Source: Muribaculaceae bacterium
GTDB lineage: Bacteria > Bacteroidota > Bacteroidia > Bacteroidales > Muribaculaceae
Length of the DNA: 21,080 bases
Reading direction: 5' to 3'
Assembly (NCBI GenBank): GCA_009775195.1
Contig: VSPF01000026.1
Location: 1-21,080, forward strand
Made by a program: the position numbers and the translations under genes. The number at the start of each line of letters is the position of its first letter. Position 1 is the stretch's first letter. This document shows positions 13,660 through 21,080 of this stretch, in pieces. Under the pieces are notes generated by a model. It did no database searches and was not told where the DNA came from. It was given only the letters and a program-made list of their open reading frames with translations.

Positions 13660-16020
13660 TCACGGCACATAGACTTTCGTTGCCTTGCCGCCGGTGCGCC
13701 TGATGTAGTAGCCGTGCGAGGGCTTGTCGACGCGCACGCCCTGCATATTATAGTACTCGCCTTCGCCACCATCAACCGTCACATCCTCGATGCCGGAAAC
13801 GCCGGCAGTAAAATAGACATAGTTGCTTATGGGGACGAACTCGCCGTCGAAACCGTATCCGGCAACGGCTTTATATTCCTTGTCTGCCTGGCAAGGTGCG
13901 ATGTCGCCGCCGACATTTATGGTCTTGCTTTCGCCTTTGTTCAGGAACGCGAAAGTCGTAGAAGCCGAAGCCCAAGAAATAGGTAAGTCTTCACCCGGTG
14001 TGTCCTCGACATTGTAAATACGCACAGCCAAGGGGTTACCAAAGTATCCTTCGATGCAGCTTAGAGTTCCGCTGAAAGAATATTCGAATGTATTTCCCGA
14101 AGAAATGATATCGGTGATATGCAGGTCGTTCATCTCGACCGTGGGAGCCTCGGTCATTACTCCGAGGCTTGTCTCAATGTCGTTTAGATTGATGGTAGGC
14201 CGTCCAACATCGTCAATCCCACTAAGAATATAGACTTTGCCTTCGTAAGGTTTGAATTCTACGTATTGGTGTGTGTAGGTTTGCATTACGCCCTCGAAAA
14301 CAATGTCTTTTCGACTTTTTGGAGGCAGCTCAATAGCAACCCCTTGACCATAAACAACGCCAAAGGTGGTATGGTCTTCATAAGTCCAGAATTCTGGTCT
14401 GACGTTGTCGTAGTAAGTAACATCGTTATCGTTTACAATGGTGCAAGTCAGGCGGTAGGCGTGGTTGAAATAAAGCGGAGTCTCGAGTTGTAAATTCTCA
14501 GTATATATAGGAGAAACATATATGTCGTCGTAGTAATTTACCTTGCCTTCAGTAATTTGTAATCTAAGATAGCTTTCCGGGTTCTCATAACAGGGGATAT
14601 CCTGCCATTCTCCGCCAGAGGGACGGTAGACCGGGGTTACAGTATAGAGACCGTCAGGCAGTGAGGGCGACTGGCAATAAACATTCGAATAGTATCCCTG
14701 GTAGAAATCAAACTCATGCTCCGGCGACGGTTCGCTATATGTGATAGTGCCGTCTGCGGCCATATATTTGATGCCTAATGCACCCTTTGTCGTTTTGACG
14801 CTGTTATTGCGTAGTGTTACGTATAATTTTACGCGGCATCCACTTTGTTCGCCGACAGGGCTTATAGACCAGTTGTTAAATCTAACGAGCTCGGGAAGGG
14901 TACTAAGTCCTGGCTGGTGTGGGGACACATTGCAAATCATTGAATGATTTGTGTAGTAGTTTCTTTTGCCAAAGCCGGCAGCCGGGGTATCGGGGCACAG
15001 GGCATCGAGGCGGTAATAGCCGTCGCACCACCCGGCAAGGTTCCAATTGACATGGAAGAAGCCGTTGCGGTAACCGTCGAGAATAATTACATTGGTGTAT
15101 TGCTCATCAGCAGAATAATAGACCACCGGACCGTATTCGACGAGTTGGTAATATACCAGTTTGTGCCATTGGGCCGAAGAATAGAGGCCTCGTTGGGCAA
15201 TGTAAATATCATCGGAATAGCCGAAATACTTGTTCAGCGCTTTGGCGAAATCGCTAAATTTGGAGTATGCACCCCCTTTGGTAAAAATGCAGTTGGCAGA
15301 TAAGGCAACTGCGTACATCAGACGCGACACGGCATCGATTTGAGCCTCGCCTGACGCAGTGTCGTAGTAGTCGGTCATGTTTGACCAATCAAAGTGTTCT
15401 TTAGAAAAGTCGATTGTCAGCTCGGTAACGTCGGAGATATATGTGTTGGAGCCTTTGCCGACTTCGGGATATTTGTGGTAATTCATCAGTTGCGCCATAG
15501 CACAAACTGATGAGCAATAATAGCCTTGTACGCCGTCGACTTCGGGAACATATTTATTGTAAGGTTCGCGATAGCCCCAATGTGTGCGAAGCATGGGCGC
15601 GATGGGTGCCTTTGGCGCCTCTTCGGCTGTTTGTAGGGTCTTGGGGTATGCTTGTGCTGCCTCGATTTGTTGAGCGTAGCCTTTGAGCCACTGCGATAGC
15701 TCCTTTGGCATTTCCGATATGTCGATTGGCGAGTCAGAGTAGCCAAGGACAGGGTAGGCCACGTCGTCGGCCGATAGTATCATATAGCCCTTTTCGCCGG
15801 TGGCGAAGACATAGACAGCGGCCTCGTCGCTGTTGGTGCGAGGCTCGGTGTAGACAAGGCGGTAGTCCTTGGCCGTCCGCGATGGCATGTTCTTGTGGCC
15901 TTTGTCGCCCATGGCACGGCTTAGGGCCGCTTCGGGCGTGAGGGGCGATGCATAGCAAGCCCCGCTGATTAGCGAAGCGATAGCTACGAGACTCGGTATG
16001 GTAAGTGATGATAATTTCAT
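13660..16020 (-). CDS. C10 (streptopain)-like secreted pseudoprotease, copy C
   Basis: A 786-aa exported protein. Parts: signal peptide with likely cut after 'ACYA' (residue 24); Spi-like prodomain (about 25-120, 'SPLTPEAALSRAMGD', 'VYVFATGEKGYMILSADD', 'YPVLGYSDS'); a C10-like domain (about 140-350, 'MLRTHWGYREPYNKYVPEVD', 'AMAQLMNYHKYPEVGKG', 'FFHVNWNLAGWCDGYYRLDAL'); beta-rich segments (about 375-730); and the tail 'EYYNMQGVRVDKPSHGYYI'. In active C10 enzymes the helix reads GC-V-A-T-A-M-A-Q. Here it is 'CSSVCAMAQ', placing Ser170 at the nucleophile position with Cys residues at 169 and 173. The catalytic His before 'DGY' is Asn310. The Asn-Trp of 'HVNWN' is kept. Peptidase activity is therefore unlikely. 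It is the third and most divergent gene of a tandem array, 30 bp after copy B. Function unknown; binding or decoy roles are possible. Confidence 0.88.
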   Translation of the reverse strand: MKLSSLTIPSLVAIASLISGACYASPLTPEAALSRAMGDKGHKNMPSRTAKDYRLVYTEPRTNSDEAAVYVFATGEKGYMILSADDVAYPVLGYSDSPIDISEMPKELSQWLKGYAQQIEAAQAYPKTLQTAEEAPKAPIAPMLRTHWGYREPYNKYVPEVDGVQGYYCSSVCAMAQLMNYHKYPEVGKGSNTYISDVTELTIDFSKEHFDWSNMTDYYDTASGEAQIDAVSRLMYAVALSANCIFTKGGAYSKFSDFAKALNKYFGYSDDIYIAQRGLYSSAQWHKLVYYQLVEYGPVVYYSADEQYTNVIILDGYRNGFFHVNWNLAGWCDGYYRLDALCPDTPAAGFGKRNYYTNHSMICNVSPHQPGLSTLPELVRFNNWSISPVGEQSGCRVKLYVTLRNNSVKTTKGALGIKYMAADGTITYSEPSPEHEFDFYQGYYSNVYCQSPSLPDGLYTVTPVYRPSGGEWQDIPCYENPESYLRLQITEGKVNYYDDIYVSPIYTENLQLETPLYFNHAYRLTCTIVNDNDVTYYDNVRPEFWTYEDHTTFGVVYGQGVAIELPPKSRKDIVFEGVMQTYTHQYVEFKPYEGKVYILSGIDDVGRPTINLNDIETSLGVMTEAPTVEMNDLHITDIISSGNTFEYSFSGTLSCIEGYFGNPLAVRIYNVEDTPGEDLPISWASASTTFAFLNKGESKTINVGGDIAPCQADKEYKAVAGYGFDGEFVPISNYVYFTAGVSGIEDVTVDGGEGEYYNMQGVRVDKPSHGYYIRRTGGKATKVYVP
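13701..13797 (-). repeat. 97-bp conserved 3' block, copy C
   Basis: This near-identical block encodes the C-terminal sorting-like tail in all three paralogues. The other copies are at 16092-16188 and 18438-18534, differing at only a few positions. Conservation at the DNA level, including silent sites, points to recent duplication or gene conversion. Confidence 0.8.
15730..15948 (-). repeat. 219-bp conserved 5' block (Spi-like prodomain), copy C
   Basis: It encodes residues 25-97, from 'SPLTPEAALS' to 'GYSDS', with no indels relative to 18076-18294 (copy B) and 20443-20661 (copy A). Nucleotide identity is visibly far higher than in the centres of the genes. Copies B and C are also alike through the signal peptide. 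Confidence 0.8.
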
Positions 16021-16050
16021 ATTGAAAGTGTTATTAAATTTGACGAGATG
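16021..16050 (-). repeat. 30-bp intergenic spacer, copy between B and C
   Basis: It is 28/30 identical to the spacer at 18367-18396 between A and B. No minus-strand TAnnTTTG box is present, so it appears to be a within-operon spacer copied during tandem duplication. Confidence 0.8.
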
Positions 16051-18366
16051 TTACTGCACGTAGACCTTTGTGGCCTTGGTGCCTGTGCGTTTGATGTAGT
16101 AGCCGTGCGAGGGCTTGTCGACGCGCACACCCTGCATATTATAGTACTCGCCTTCGCCACCATCGACCGTCACATCCTCGATGCCGGATGTTGCCATGGT
16201 GACAGGTATAGACCGAATTACAGTAATCTCGTCGTCATGCTGTTTTGCCAGCATAATATAATATGATTTCCCGGCCTCGGCGCCTGGCCTCGAAATGTCT
16301 ATTGTTTTTTCATATTCTTGTAGAGGCATAAGTTTTGTGTCGTCGCCGAAACACGAGTTATCAATCATATATATATACTTGTCATCAGAAAGTACTAATA
16401 CCAAATCAGATTTCAAATCATGTATACCCGATAGGTTTTTCACGGATAATTTTATCTCAAGATTTGTAGGGTCGGCGTTCCATCTGTCTCCTAAAAATCT
16501 GAAAGTGTTAATCTTTAGCGGGTCAGGGCATTTACCGGAATGAATGTTACAATTTCCATAAGGGGAGACTTCTCGGTCTATTGTTTGAGGGTCAACGAAT
16601 TGGATATAATATTCCCCATCACCGCACTGCGATTCGATGAAATGGGTGAATTTAGGATAGAGGGTCATATACATTGCTTCTTCATCTGTATCTATATTGA
16701 CCGTTATCGGGTCGCACCATGCAGCCAGGCGTCCACATTTAGTATTATAGGCGCAAAGATAGAGTTGCTTCTCAATCGGCCGAGGGGTTAGACTTCTTAT
16801 TCTCGCTTCGACAAAGAATTCGTCTTCCCAATAAATATCTCCTTGCGGATATACATCAGCAATAATGATGGCCTCACTCTCGTAAGTTATGTCTAAAGTT
16901 TTGTCGGTGACTGTGCCAAATATTTGGCTGTCGCTCAAATTGTGTTTTATCGGATGTAAATTGCCGTCTTCGGTTTGAAATTTAAAAGCTATATCGTATT
17001 GGCCATCTGCAACTTCGGGTATGCGTATTTTATATGACCCTATATTTTCGCCAGGGTTTATTGTATGGTTTTCTTTAGGATAGACGTAGGCATAGCTGCG
17101 CTGACCTTCTGGTGAAGTAAATTCTATAACAGGCATACCTGTCACCGGCTCTACACCGTGATTGGTTAGTGCTGAGCCGACTAAGATTAGGCTTCCAATT
17201 TTCATTGTCGGACCGGACAGTGGCGAAAAATTCAGGTTTTGGCGTAAACCGAGGTTACACATTGCTTGCGAGTCTTCGCGTGCTGGGTAGATATTGCTTA
17301 TGATACAATGGTCCGAGAAGTCAATCCACGATTTTTGGGATAATGCTGACAGCCTGTAATAACCGTCATTTTTTCCACCAAGGTCGGCGTTGAAATGGAA
17401 CAAACCCTCTCCATCGTAGCCGTCGCAAATATAGTAAGAATAAAATGGATTGTTTCTATAGTTATAGAAGTGGTAGATTATCGGGCCGTCTTCGACAAGA
17501 CGTTTGTATACCATTTCGTTCCATGTTTGCAATGTGTAGTATGTGAAACAATCAACGTTGATACCTTTGTCGTAGCCGAAATGCTTTACGAGTCCCAGTG
17601 CAGCTTTTTCGAGGGACGTAGTACTTTCTTTCGTGTCATATTGCATATTGGTGGCCACGCCGCAGGCATAGATTAGCTCTGCTATGGCCGATTTTTGCGC
17701 GTCGGTGCAGCTTTCGTCATATTTGGGTAGCATAGAGTCCCAGTCGAGTTTCAATGTCGAGAAATCGTAGCTGAGGGTTTCGCCCTTGCTGCTATATGTG
17801 TTTTGACCCTGGCCTACGGCAGGGTATTTATGGTAGTTCATAATCTGCGCCATGGCCACGGCGAGGTCGCCGGGATGGCTGTTTTTACCGTCGATTAGAG
17901 GCGTTTTATCTCGGTAGATTGTGCCGTTGCCCCAGTGGGTCTCAATCATCGGTTCGATGCGCTCGTAATCAACGAATGGATAGTTGTCGGGTGCAGGGGT
18001 GTCGCTGTCGGCGGCTGAGATTTGGCGGGCATACTCCTTGAGCCAGCCGAGGCTCATTGCCGACTCGTCGAATTGCGAGTCAGAGTAGCCAAGGACGGGG
18101 TAGGCCGCGTCGTCGGCCGATACTATCATATAGCCCTTGTCGCCGGTTGCAAAGACGTAGACCGCAGCCTCGTCGCTGTCGGTGCGGGGCTCGGTGTAGA
18201 CGAGGCGGTAGTCCTTGGCCGTCCGCGATGGCATGTTCTTGTGGCCGTTGTCGCCCATGGCGCGGCTTAGGGCCGCTTCGGGCGTGAGGGGCGATGCATA
18301 GCAAACCCCGCTGATTAGCGAAGCGATAGCCATGAGGCCCGGTATGGCAAGTGTTGATAGTTTCAT
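16051..18366 (-). CDS. C10 (streptopain)-like secreted pseudoprotease, copy B
   Basis: A 771-aa exported protein with the same plan as its neighbours. The signal peptide ends at 'VCYA' (24), then comes a Spi-like prodomain (25-120), then a C10-like domain with 'MIETHWGNGTIYRDKTPLID', 'AMAQIMNYHKYPAVGQG', 'YICDGYDGEGLFHFNADLGG' and 'NDGYYRLSAL'. A beta-rich C-terminal part follows, ending in 'EYYNMQGVRVDKPSHGYYIKR'. The nucleophile helix reads 'PGDLAVAMAQ', so the catalytic Cys is Asp167. The catalytic His is Ser310. The 'NWGWGG' loop is 'NADLGG', losing its Trp residues. The frame is intact, so this is a pseudoenzyme rather than a decayed gene. It shares about the first 230 residues and the last 50 with copy A. 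Both flanking spacers are 30 bp and 28/30 identical, direct evidence of tandem duplication. Confidence 0.88.
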   Translation of the reverse strand: MKLSTLAIPGLMAIASLISGVCYASPLTPEAALSRAMGDNGHKNMPSRTAKDYRLVYTEPRTDSDEAAVYVFATGDKGYMIVSADDAAYPVLGYSDSQFDESAMSLGWLKEYARQISAADSDTPAPDNYPFVDYERIEPMIETHWGNGTIYRDKTPLIDGKNSHPGDLAVAMAQIMNYHKYPAVGQGQNTYSSKGETLSYDFSTLKLDWDSMLPKYDESCTDAQKSAIAELIYACGVATNMQYDTKESTTSLEKAALGLVKHFGYDKGINVDCFTYYTLQTWNEMVYKRLVEDGPIIYHFYNYRNNPFYSYYICDGYDGEGLFHFNADLGGKNDGYYRLSALSQKSWIDFSDHCIISNIYPAREDSQAMCNLGLRQNLNFSPLSGPTMKIGSLILVGSALTNHGVEPVTGMPVIEFTSPEGQRSYAYVYPKENHTINPGENIGSYKIRIPEVADGQYDIAFKFQTEDGNLHPIKHNLSDSQIFGTVTDKTLDITYESEAIIIADVYPQGDIYWEDEFFVEARIRSLTPRPIEKQLYLCAYNTKCGRLAAWCDPITVNIDTDEEAMYMTLYPKFTHFIESQCGDGEYYIQFVDPQTIDREVSPYGNCNIHSGKCPDPLKINTFRFLGDRWNADPTNLEIKLSVKNLSGIHDLKSDLVLVLSDDKYIYMIDNSCFGDDTKLMPLQEYEKTIDISRPGAEAGKSYYIMLAKQHDDEITVIRSIPVTMATSGIEDVTVDGGEGEYYNMQGVRVDKPSHGYYIKRTGTKATKVYVQ

Positions 18367-18396
18367 ATTGAGAGTGTTATTAAATTTGACGAGATA

Positions 18397-20736
18397 TTAC
18401 TGCACGTAGACCTTTGTGGCCTTGGTGCTTGTGCGCTTGATGTAGTAGCCGTGCGAGGGCTTGTCGACGCGCACGCCCTGCATATTATAGTACTCGCCTT
18501 CGCCACCATCAACCGTCACATCCTCGATGCCGGATGTTGCCATGGTGACAGGTATAGACCGGATTACAGTAATCTTGCCGTCATGCTGCTTTGCCAACAA
18601 GATGTTATAAGTTTTGCCTGCCTCGGCTTCGTCTATTGACATATTTATTGTAGAACTATATTCTTGTAGAGGCATAAGCACGGAGTCGTCTCCGAAACAC
18701 GAAGAGTCTATAAATTGGGCAGATTTACCGTCGCTGTATCCTATGTAATATTCTGATTTTAAATCGCGGATACCCGATATGTTTTTAAGACTCAATTGGA
18801 TATTTAGGTTCGTCGGGTCTGCATTGTTCTTGTCCCCGATAAAACTAAAAGATTTAATCTCTATCGGGTTGGGGCATTTGCCAGGCAAGATTTGATGGGT
18901 ATATAAGCCGATAGGCAGGAAGTCCATTGACTCTATGTCGGTAAATTCGATATAATAAAAGTCTCCTTTACACTCCGACTCAATAAAGTGAGTGAATTTG
19001 GGATAAATAGGAGTGTAGTCTGTTTGTTCGTATGCATCCAGTTTGACAGTTATAGGGTCACACCAGGCCGCCAGGCGATAACTTGTGCTATTATAGGCGC
19101 ATAGATGAAGTTGCTTTTCAACCGGTGCGGAACTTCTATTCTCAAATCGAACATCTGCAAAGAACTCTTCATTCCAGTAAATATGTTCACGTAAAGATAA
19201 CCGCGATATAATCGACATGTCGTAGTTTTTCACAACCGAAACCGTTTGGCCAGACACAGTGGCCGTCATGGTGAGGTATTCACTGTTTTTGATTGGGTGG
19301 ATGCTGCCGTCTTCAGTCTCGAACTTTAGTGACATATCATATTGACCCTCGGCGAGGTCTGGAATTTGGATTAGGAAAGACTTTAAAGTCTCACCAGGTT
19401 TGAGACTAACACTTTGTTTGGAGTAGGTATAAGCATACGTCGGCATACCGTCCTTGGGTTTGAATTCTATCATGGGCATGCCTGTCACAGTCTCAATACT
19501 GTGGTTCGTCAGAGAACCTACTTCGATAAGTCCTCCCAATTTGCCTGGTTTTAAATCTCCGATTGACATATAAAAGCCATATCGGATACCAAGGTTTACC
19601 TCGGCCTGAGTGTCTTCGCGTTGAGGTCTGAGATTGCTTATAAAGCAGTGAGTGGAATATGGATATGGATTGTATGAATTATATTGATTTTTTAAGATTG
19701 CTGTCAGACGGTAATATCCGTCTTCGCTGCCGCCCTTGTTTGCATTGAAATGAAAAAAGCCCTCGCTGTCATATCCATCGCAGATATAGCACGCATAAAT
19801 CGGTGTGCCGGAATAATTTGTATCATTCGATATGAAGAGGTAAATCAGTGGCTCGTTTGCTGCAAGACGATTATATATTTTATCAATCCATGTGCCAATG
19901 TTGTAGTATGAAGCAACATTCACACTTATACCCTTGTCGTAGCCGAAGAAATTGACAAGTCCGAGTGCGCCGTCTTCGAGGGTCATGGTGCTGTTGTCTG
20001 ATTCGTACTGAGTATTTGCTGCTTGACCGCAGGCGGCGATTAGCTCGGCAATAGCCGATTTTTGCTCGTCGGTGCAGTCCTCGTCGTATGTCGGTAGCAT
20101 GGCATCCCAGTCGAGCTTCAAGGTCGAGAAATCGTAGCTGAGGGTTTCGCCCTTGCTGCTATATGTGTTTTGACCCTGGCCTACGGCAGGGTATTTGTGG
20201 TAGTTCATAATCTGCGCCATGGCTACGGCGAGGTCGCCGGGGTGGCTGTTCTTGCCGTCGATTAGGGGTGTGTGGTCGCGGTAGATTGTGCCGTTGCCCC
20301 AGTGGGTCTTAATCATCGGTTCGATGCGCTCGTAGTCGACGAACGGGTAGTTGTCGGGGGCGGGGGTGTCGCTGTCGGCGGCTTCGATTTGCCGGGCATA
20401 CTCCTTGAGCCAGCCGAGACTCATTGCCGACTCGTCGAATTGCCGGTCAGAGTAGCCAAGGACAGGGTAGGCTACGTCGTCGGCCGATAGTATCATGTAG
20501 CCCTTTTCGCCGGTGGCAAAGACGTAGACCGCAGCTTCGTCACTGTCGGGGCGGGGCTCGGTGTAGACAAGGCGGTAGTCCCCGGCAGTGCGCGAGGGCA
20601 TGTTGCGATGTCCGTTGTCGCCCATGGCGCGGCTTAGGGCCGCTTCGGGCGTGAGGGGTGAGGCACTACATATTATACTGCTGAGAGTTAATGCAATAGC
20701 AAAAGTACTTAGTGATGATAGCTTTGATAGTTTCAT
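18397..20736 (-). CDS. C10 (streptopain)-like secreted pseudoprotease, copy A
   Basis: A 779-aa exported protein and the first gene of the array in transcription order. Its signal peptide ('MKLSKLSSLSTFAIALTLS', cut near 'ICSA', residue 25) differs from those of B and C. The rest follows the shared plan: Spi-like prodomain, C10-like domain ('MIKTHWGNGTIYRDHTPLID', 'AMAQIMNYHKYPAVGQG', 'YICDGYDSEGFFHFNANKGG', 'EDGYYRLTAI'), beta-rich C-terminal domains, and 'YYNMQGVRVDKPSHGYYI' tail. The nucleophile position is Asp168 in 'PGDLAVAMAQ', the His position is Ala315, and 'NWGWGG' has become 'NANKGG'. It should be proteolytically inactive. A -7 promoter box lies just upstream, so A, B and C are probably one transcript. 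Database labels of 'C10 family peptidase' would be right for fold but not for chemistry. Confidence 0.88.
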   Translation of the reverse strand: MKLSKLSSLSTFAIALTLSSIICSASPLTPEAALSRAMGDNGHRNMPSRTAGDYRLVYTEPRPDSDEAAVYVFATGEKGYMILSADDVAYPVLGYSDRQFDESAMSLGWLKEYARQIEAADSDTPAPDNYPFVDYERIEPMIKTHWGNGTIYRDHTPLIDGKNSHPGDLAVAMAQIMNYHKYPAVGQGQNTYSSKGETLSYDFSTLKLDWDAMLPTYDEDCTDEQKSAIAELIAACGQAANTQYESDNSTMTLEDGALGLVNFFGYDKGISVNVASYYNIGTWIDKIYNRLAANEPLIYLFISNDTNYSGTPIYACYICDGYDSEGFFHFNANKGGSEDGYYRLTAILKNQYNSYNPYPYSTHCFISNLRPQREDTQAEVNLGIRYGFYMSIGDLKPGKLGGLIEVGSLTNHSIETVTGMPMIEFKPKDGMPTYAYTYSKQSVSLKPGETLKSFLIQIPDLAEGQYDMSLKFETEDGSIHPIKNSEYLTMTATVSGQTVSVVKNYDMSIISRLSLREHIYWNEEFFADVRFENRSSAPVEKQLHLCAYNSTSYRLAAWCDPITVKLDAYEQTDYTPIYPKFTHFIESECKGDFYYIEFTDIESMDFLPIGLYTHQILPGKCPNPIEIKSFSFIGDKNNADPTNLNIQLSLKNISGIRDLKSEYYIGYSDGKSAQFIDSSCFGDDSVLMPLQEYSSTINMSIDEAEAGKTYNILLAKQHDGKITVIRSIPVTMATSGIEDVTVDGGEGEYYNMQGVRVDKPSHGYYIKRTSTKATKVYVQ

Positions 20737-20757
20737 GGCCTAATGGTTTAGAATAGA

Positions 20758-20789
20758 CAAATTTAAACAATTAAGTTGAACTTATGAAA
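20758..20789 (-). promoter_or_regulatory. Promoter of the pseudoprotease array
   Basis: On the minus strand TAAATTTG (20758-20765) matches the -7 consensus, with TTTC (20786-20789) 20 bases upstream as a near-match to the -33 TTTG. The -7 box ends 21 bases before the ATG of copy A, giving a short leader. No such promoter is seen before copies B and C. Confidence 0.65.
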
Positions 20790-20820
20790 TTTTTAGTGTT
20801 AAAAATGCGGCCCGAGCGAT

Positions 20821-20951
20821 AGCGGTGCTAAGATGAGGAGATATAAGGCCAAAAATCAAAAAGGACATAAGACAAAAGGTTGTAAATAGTTATAATTCCT
20901 TTTGTCTTTTATGTCCTTTTTGTCTTTATGTTTTTAAATATCAGCACCGCT
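20821..20951 (-). terminator. Nested inverted repeat, probable terminator
   Basis: The outer arms are agcggtgct (20821-20829) and agcaccgct (20943-20951), a perfect 9-bp pair. The inner arms 20857-20879 and 20898-20922 pair over about 23 bp with a 2-base bulge. On the minus strand the inner stem is followed by a U-rich stretch, which would end transcription of the gene whose stop codon is at 21017. The rest of 20737-21016 has no coding signal I can support. Confidence 0.6.
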
Positions 20952-21016
20952 GACGGTTCGAGCTAATAATTTCTTCAAATGACGGCATCGGCTGAAGTCT
21001 CGCCACGGTTGGGTTG

Positions 21017-21080
21017 CTATTCCACGTAGAGTACCAGGCCCTTGAGGTATTCGCCCTCGGGGTGGTAGATGTTGACGGGG
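21017..21080 (-). CDS. C-terminal end of an unidentified protein (partial)
   Basis: The minus-strand frame reads '(P)VNIYHPEGEYLKGLVLYVE' and stops at a TAG (21017-21019). Codon use matches the neighbouring genes, and a strong terminator-like hairpin follows about 65 bases later. The gene continues beyond the window. I do not recognise the family from these 20 residues. Confidence 0.6.
   Translation of the reverse strand, partial: PVNIYHPEGEYLKGLVLYVE

Noticed and set aside
13557..13775. Small minus-strand open frame spanning the end of pseudoprotease copy C
   Set aside because: It overlaps the conserved tail coding sequence in another frame and has no domain or promoter support.
15945..15970. 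Lipoprotein signal in copy C (Cys near the end of the signal peptide)
   Set aside because: The residues before the Cys are S-G-A, lacking the hydrophobic residue at -3, and a normal signal peptidase I site (CYA-S) follows; copy A has a different context.
16030..16045. TAAATTTG promoter-like box in the spacers between pseudoprotease genes
   Set aside because: It reads on the plus strand, opposite to the genes, and is followed only by antisense sequence; the minus strand lacks the box.

Overview
The window reads as chromosomal DNA of a gut-type Bacteroidales, most likely near Muribaculaceae; the family-level placement is inference. Supporting signs are TAnnTTTG -7 promoter boxes without clear Shine-Dalgarno sites, secreted C10-like proteins with Spi-type prodomains and a 'YYNMQGVRV' C-terminal tail, a tricorn-like S41 protease, a signal-peptide GH2 glycosidase, and GC-rich codon use. 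There are no tRNA or rRNA genes, insertion sequences or CRISPR arrays. No gap without a gene exceeds 300 bases.

Left part (1-3236): a bacterial ferritin with all ferroxidase residues is followed by a hairpin-rich terminator. Then come an EamA/DMT-type permease (+) and a MATE efflux pump (-), whose 3' ends lie 7 bp apart. The MATE gene and the next plus-strand operon diverge from a 143-bp region with a -7 box facing each way.

Centre-left (3237-9693): a three-gene plus-strand operon encodes a tricorn-like S41 protease, a BadF/GlcNAc-kinase-like ATPase and an exported GH2 glycosidase. It ends in a 54-bp run of degenerate 9-bp repeats and a very stable GC-rich hairpin that probably terminates transcription from both sides.

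Centre-right (9817-13458, minus strand): etfB-etfA-acyl-CoA dehydrogenase, driven by a near-textbook Bacteroidetes promoter. EtfB carries a GRQAIDGDTAQVGP motif of the type seen in electron-bifurcating ETFs, and the dehydrogenase has a long C-terminal extension.

Right part (13660-20736, minus strand): three tandem paralogues of 771-786 aa, each with signal peptide, Spi-like prodomain, C10 (streptopain) fold, C-terminal beta-rich region and sorting-like tail. They share nearly identical ends and 30-bp spacers but have diverged, AT-richer centres. All three have lost both catalytic residues of the C10 family: the Cys position is Asp, Asp and Ser, and the His position is Ala, Ser and Asn. They look like an expanded family of secreted pseudoproteases and are the most unusual feature of the window. 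Beyond them lies a nested inverted repeat and the 3' end of an unidentified minus-strand gene.
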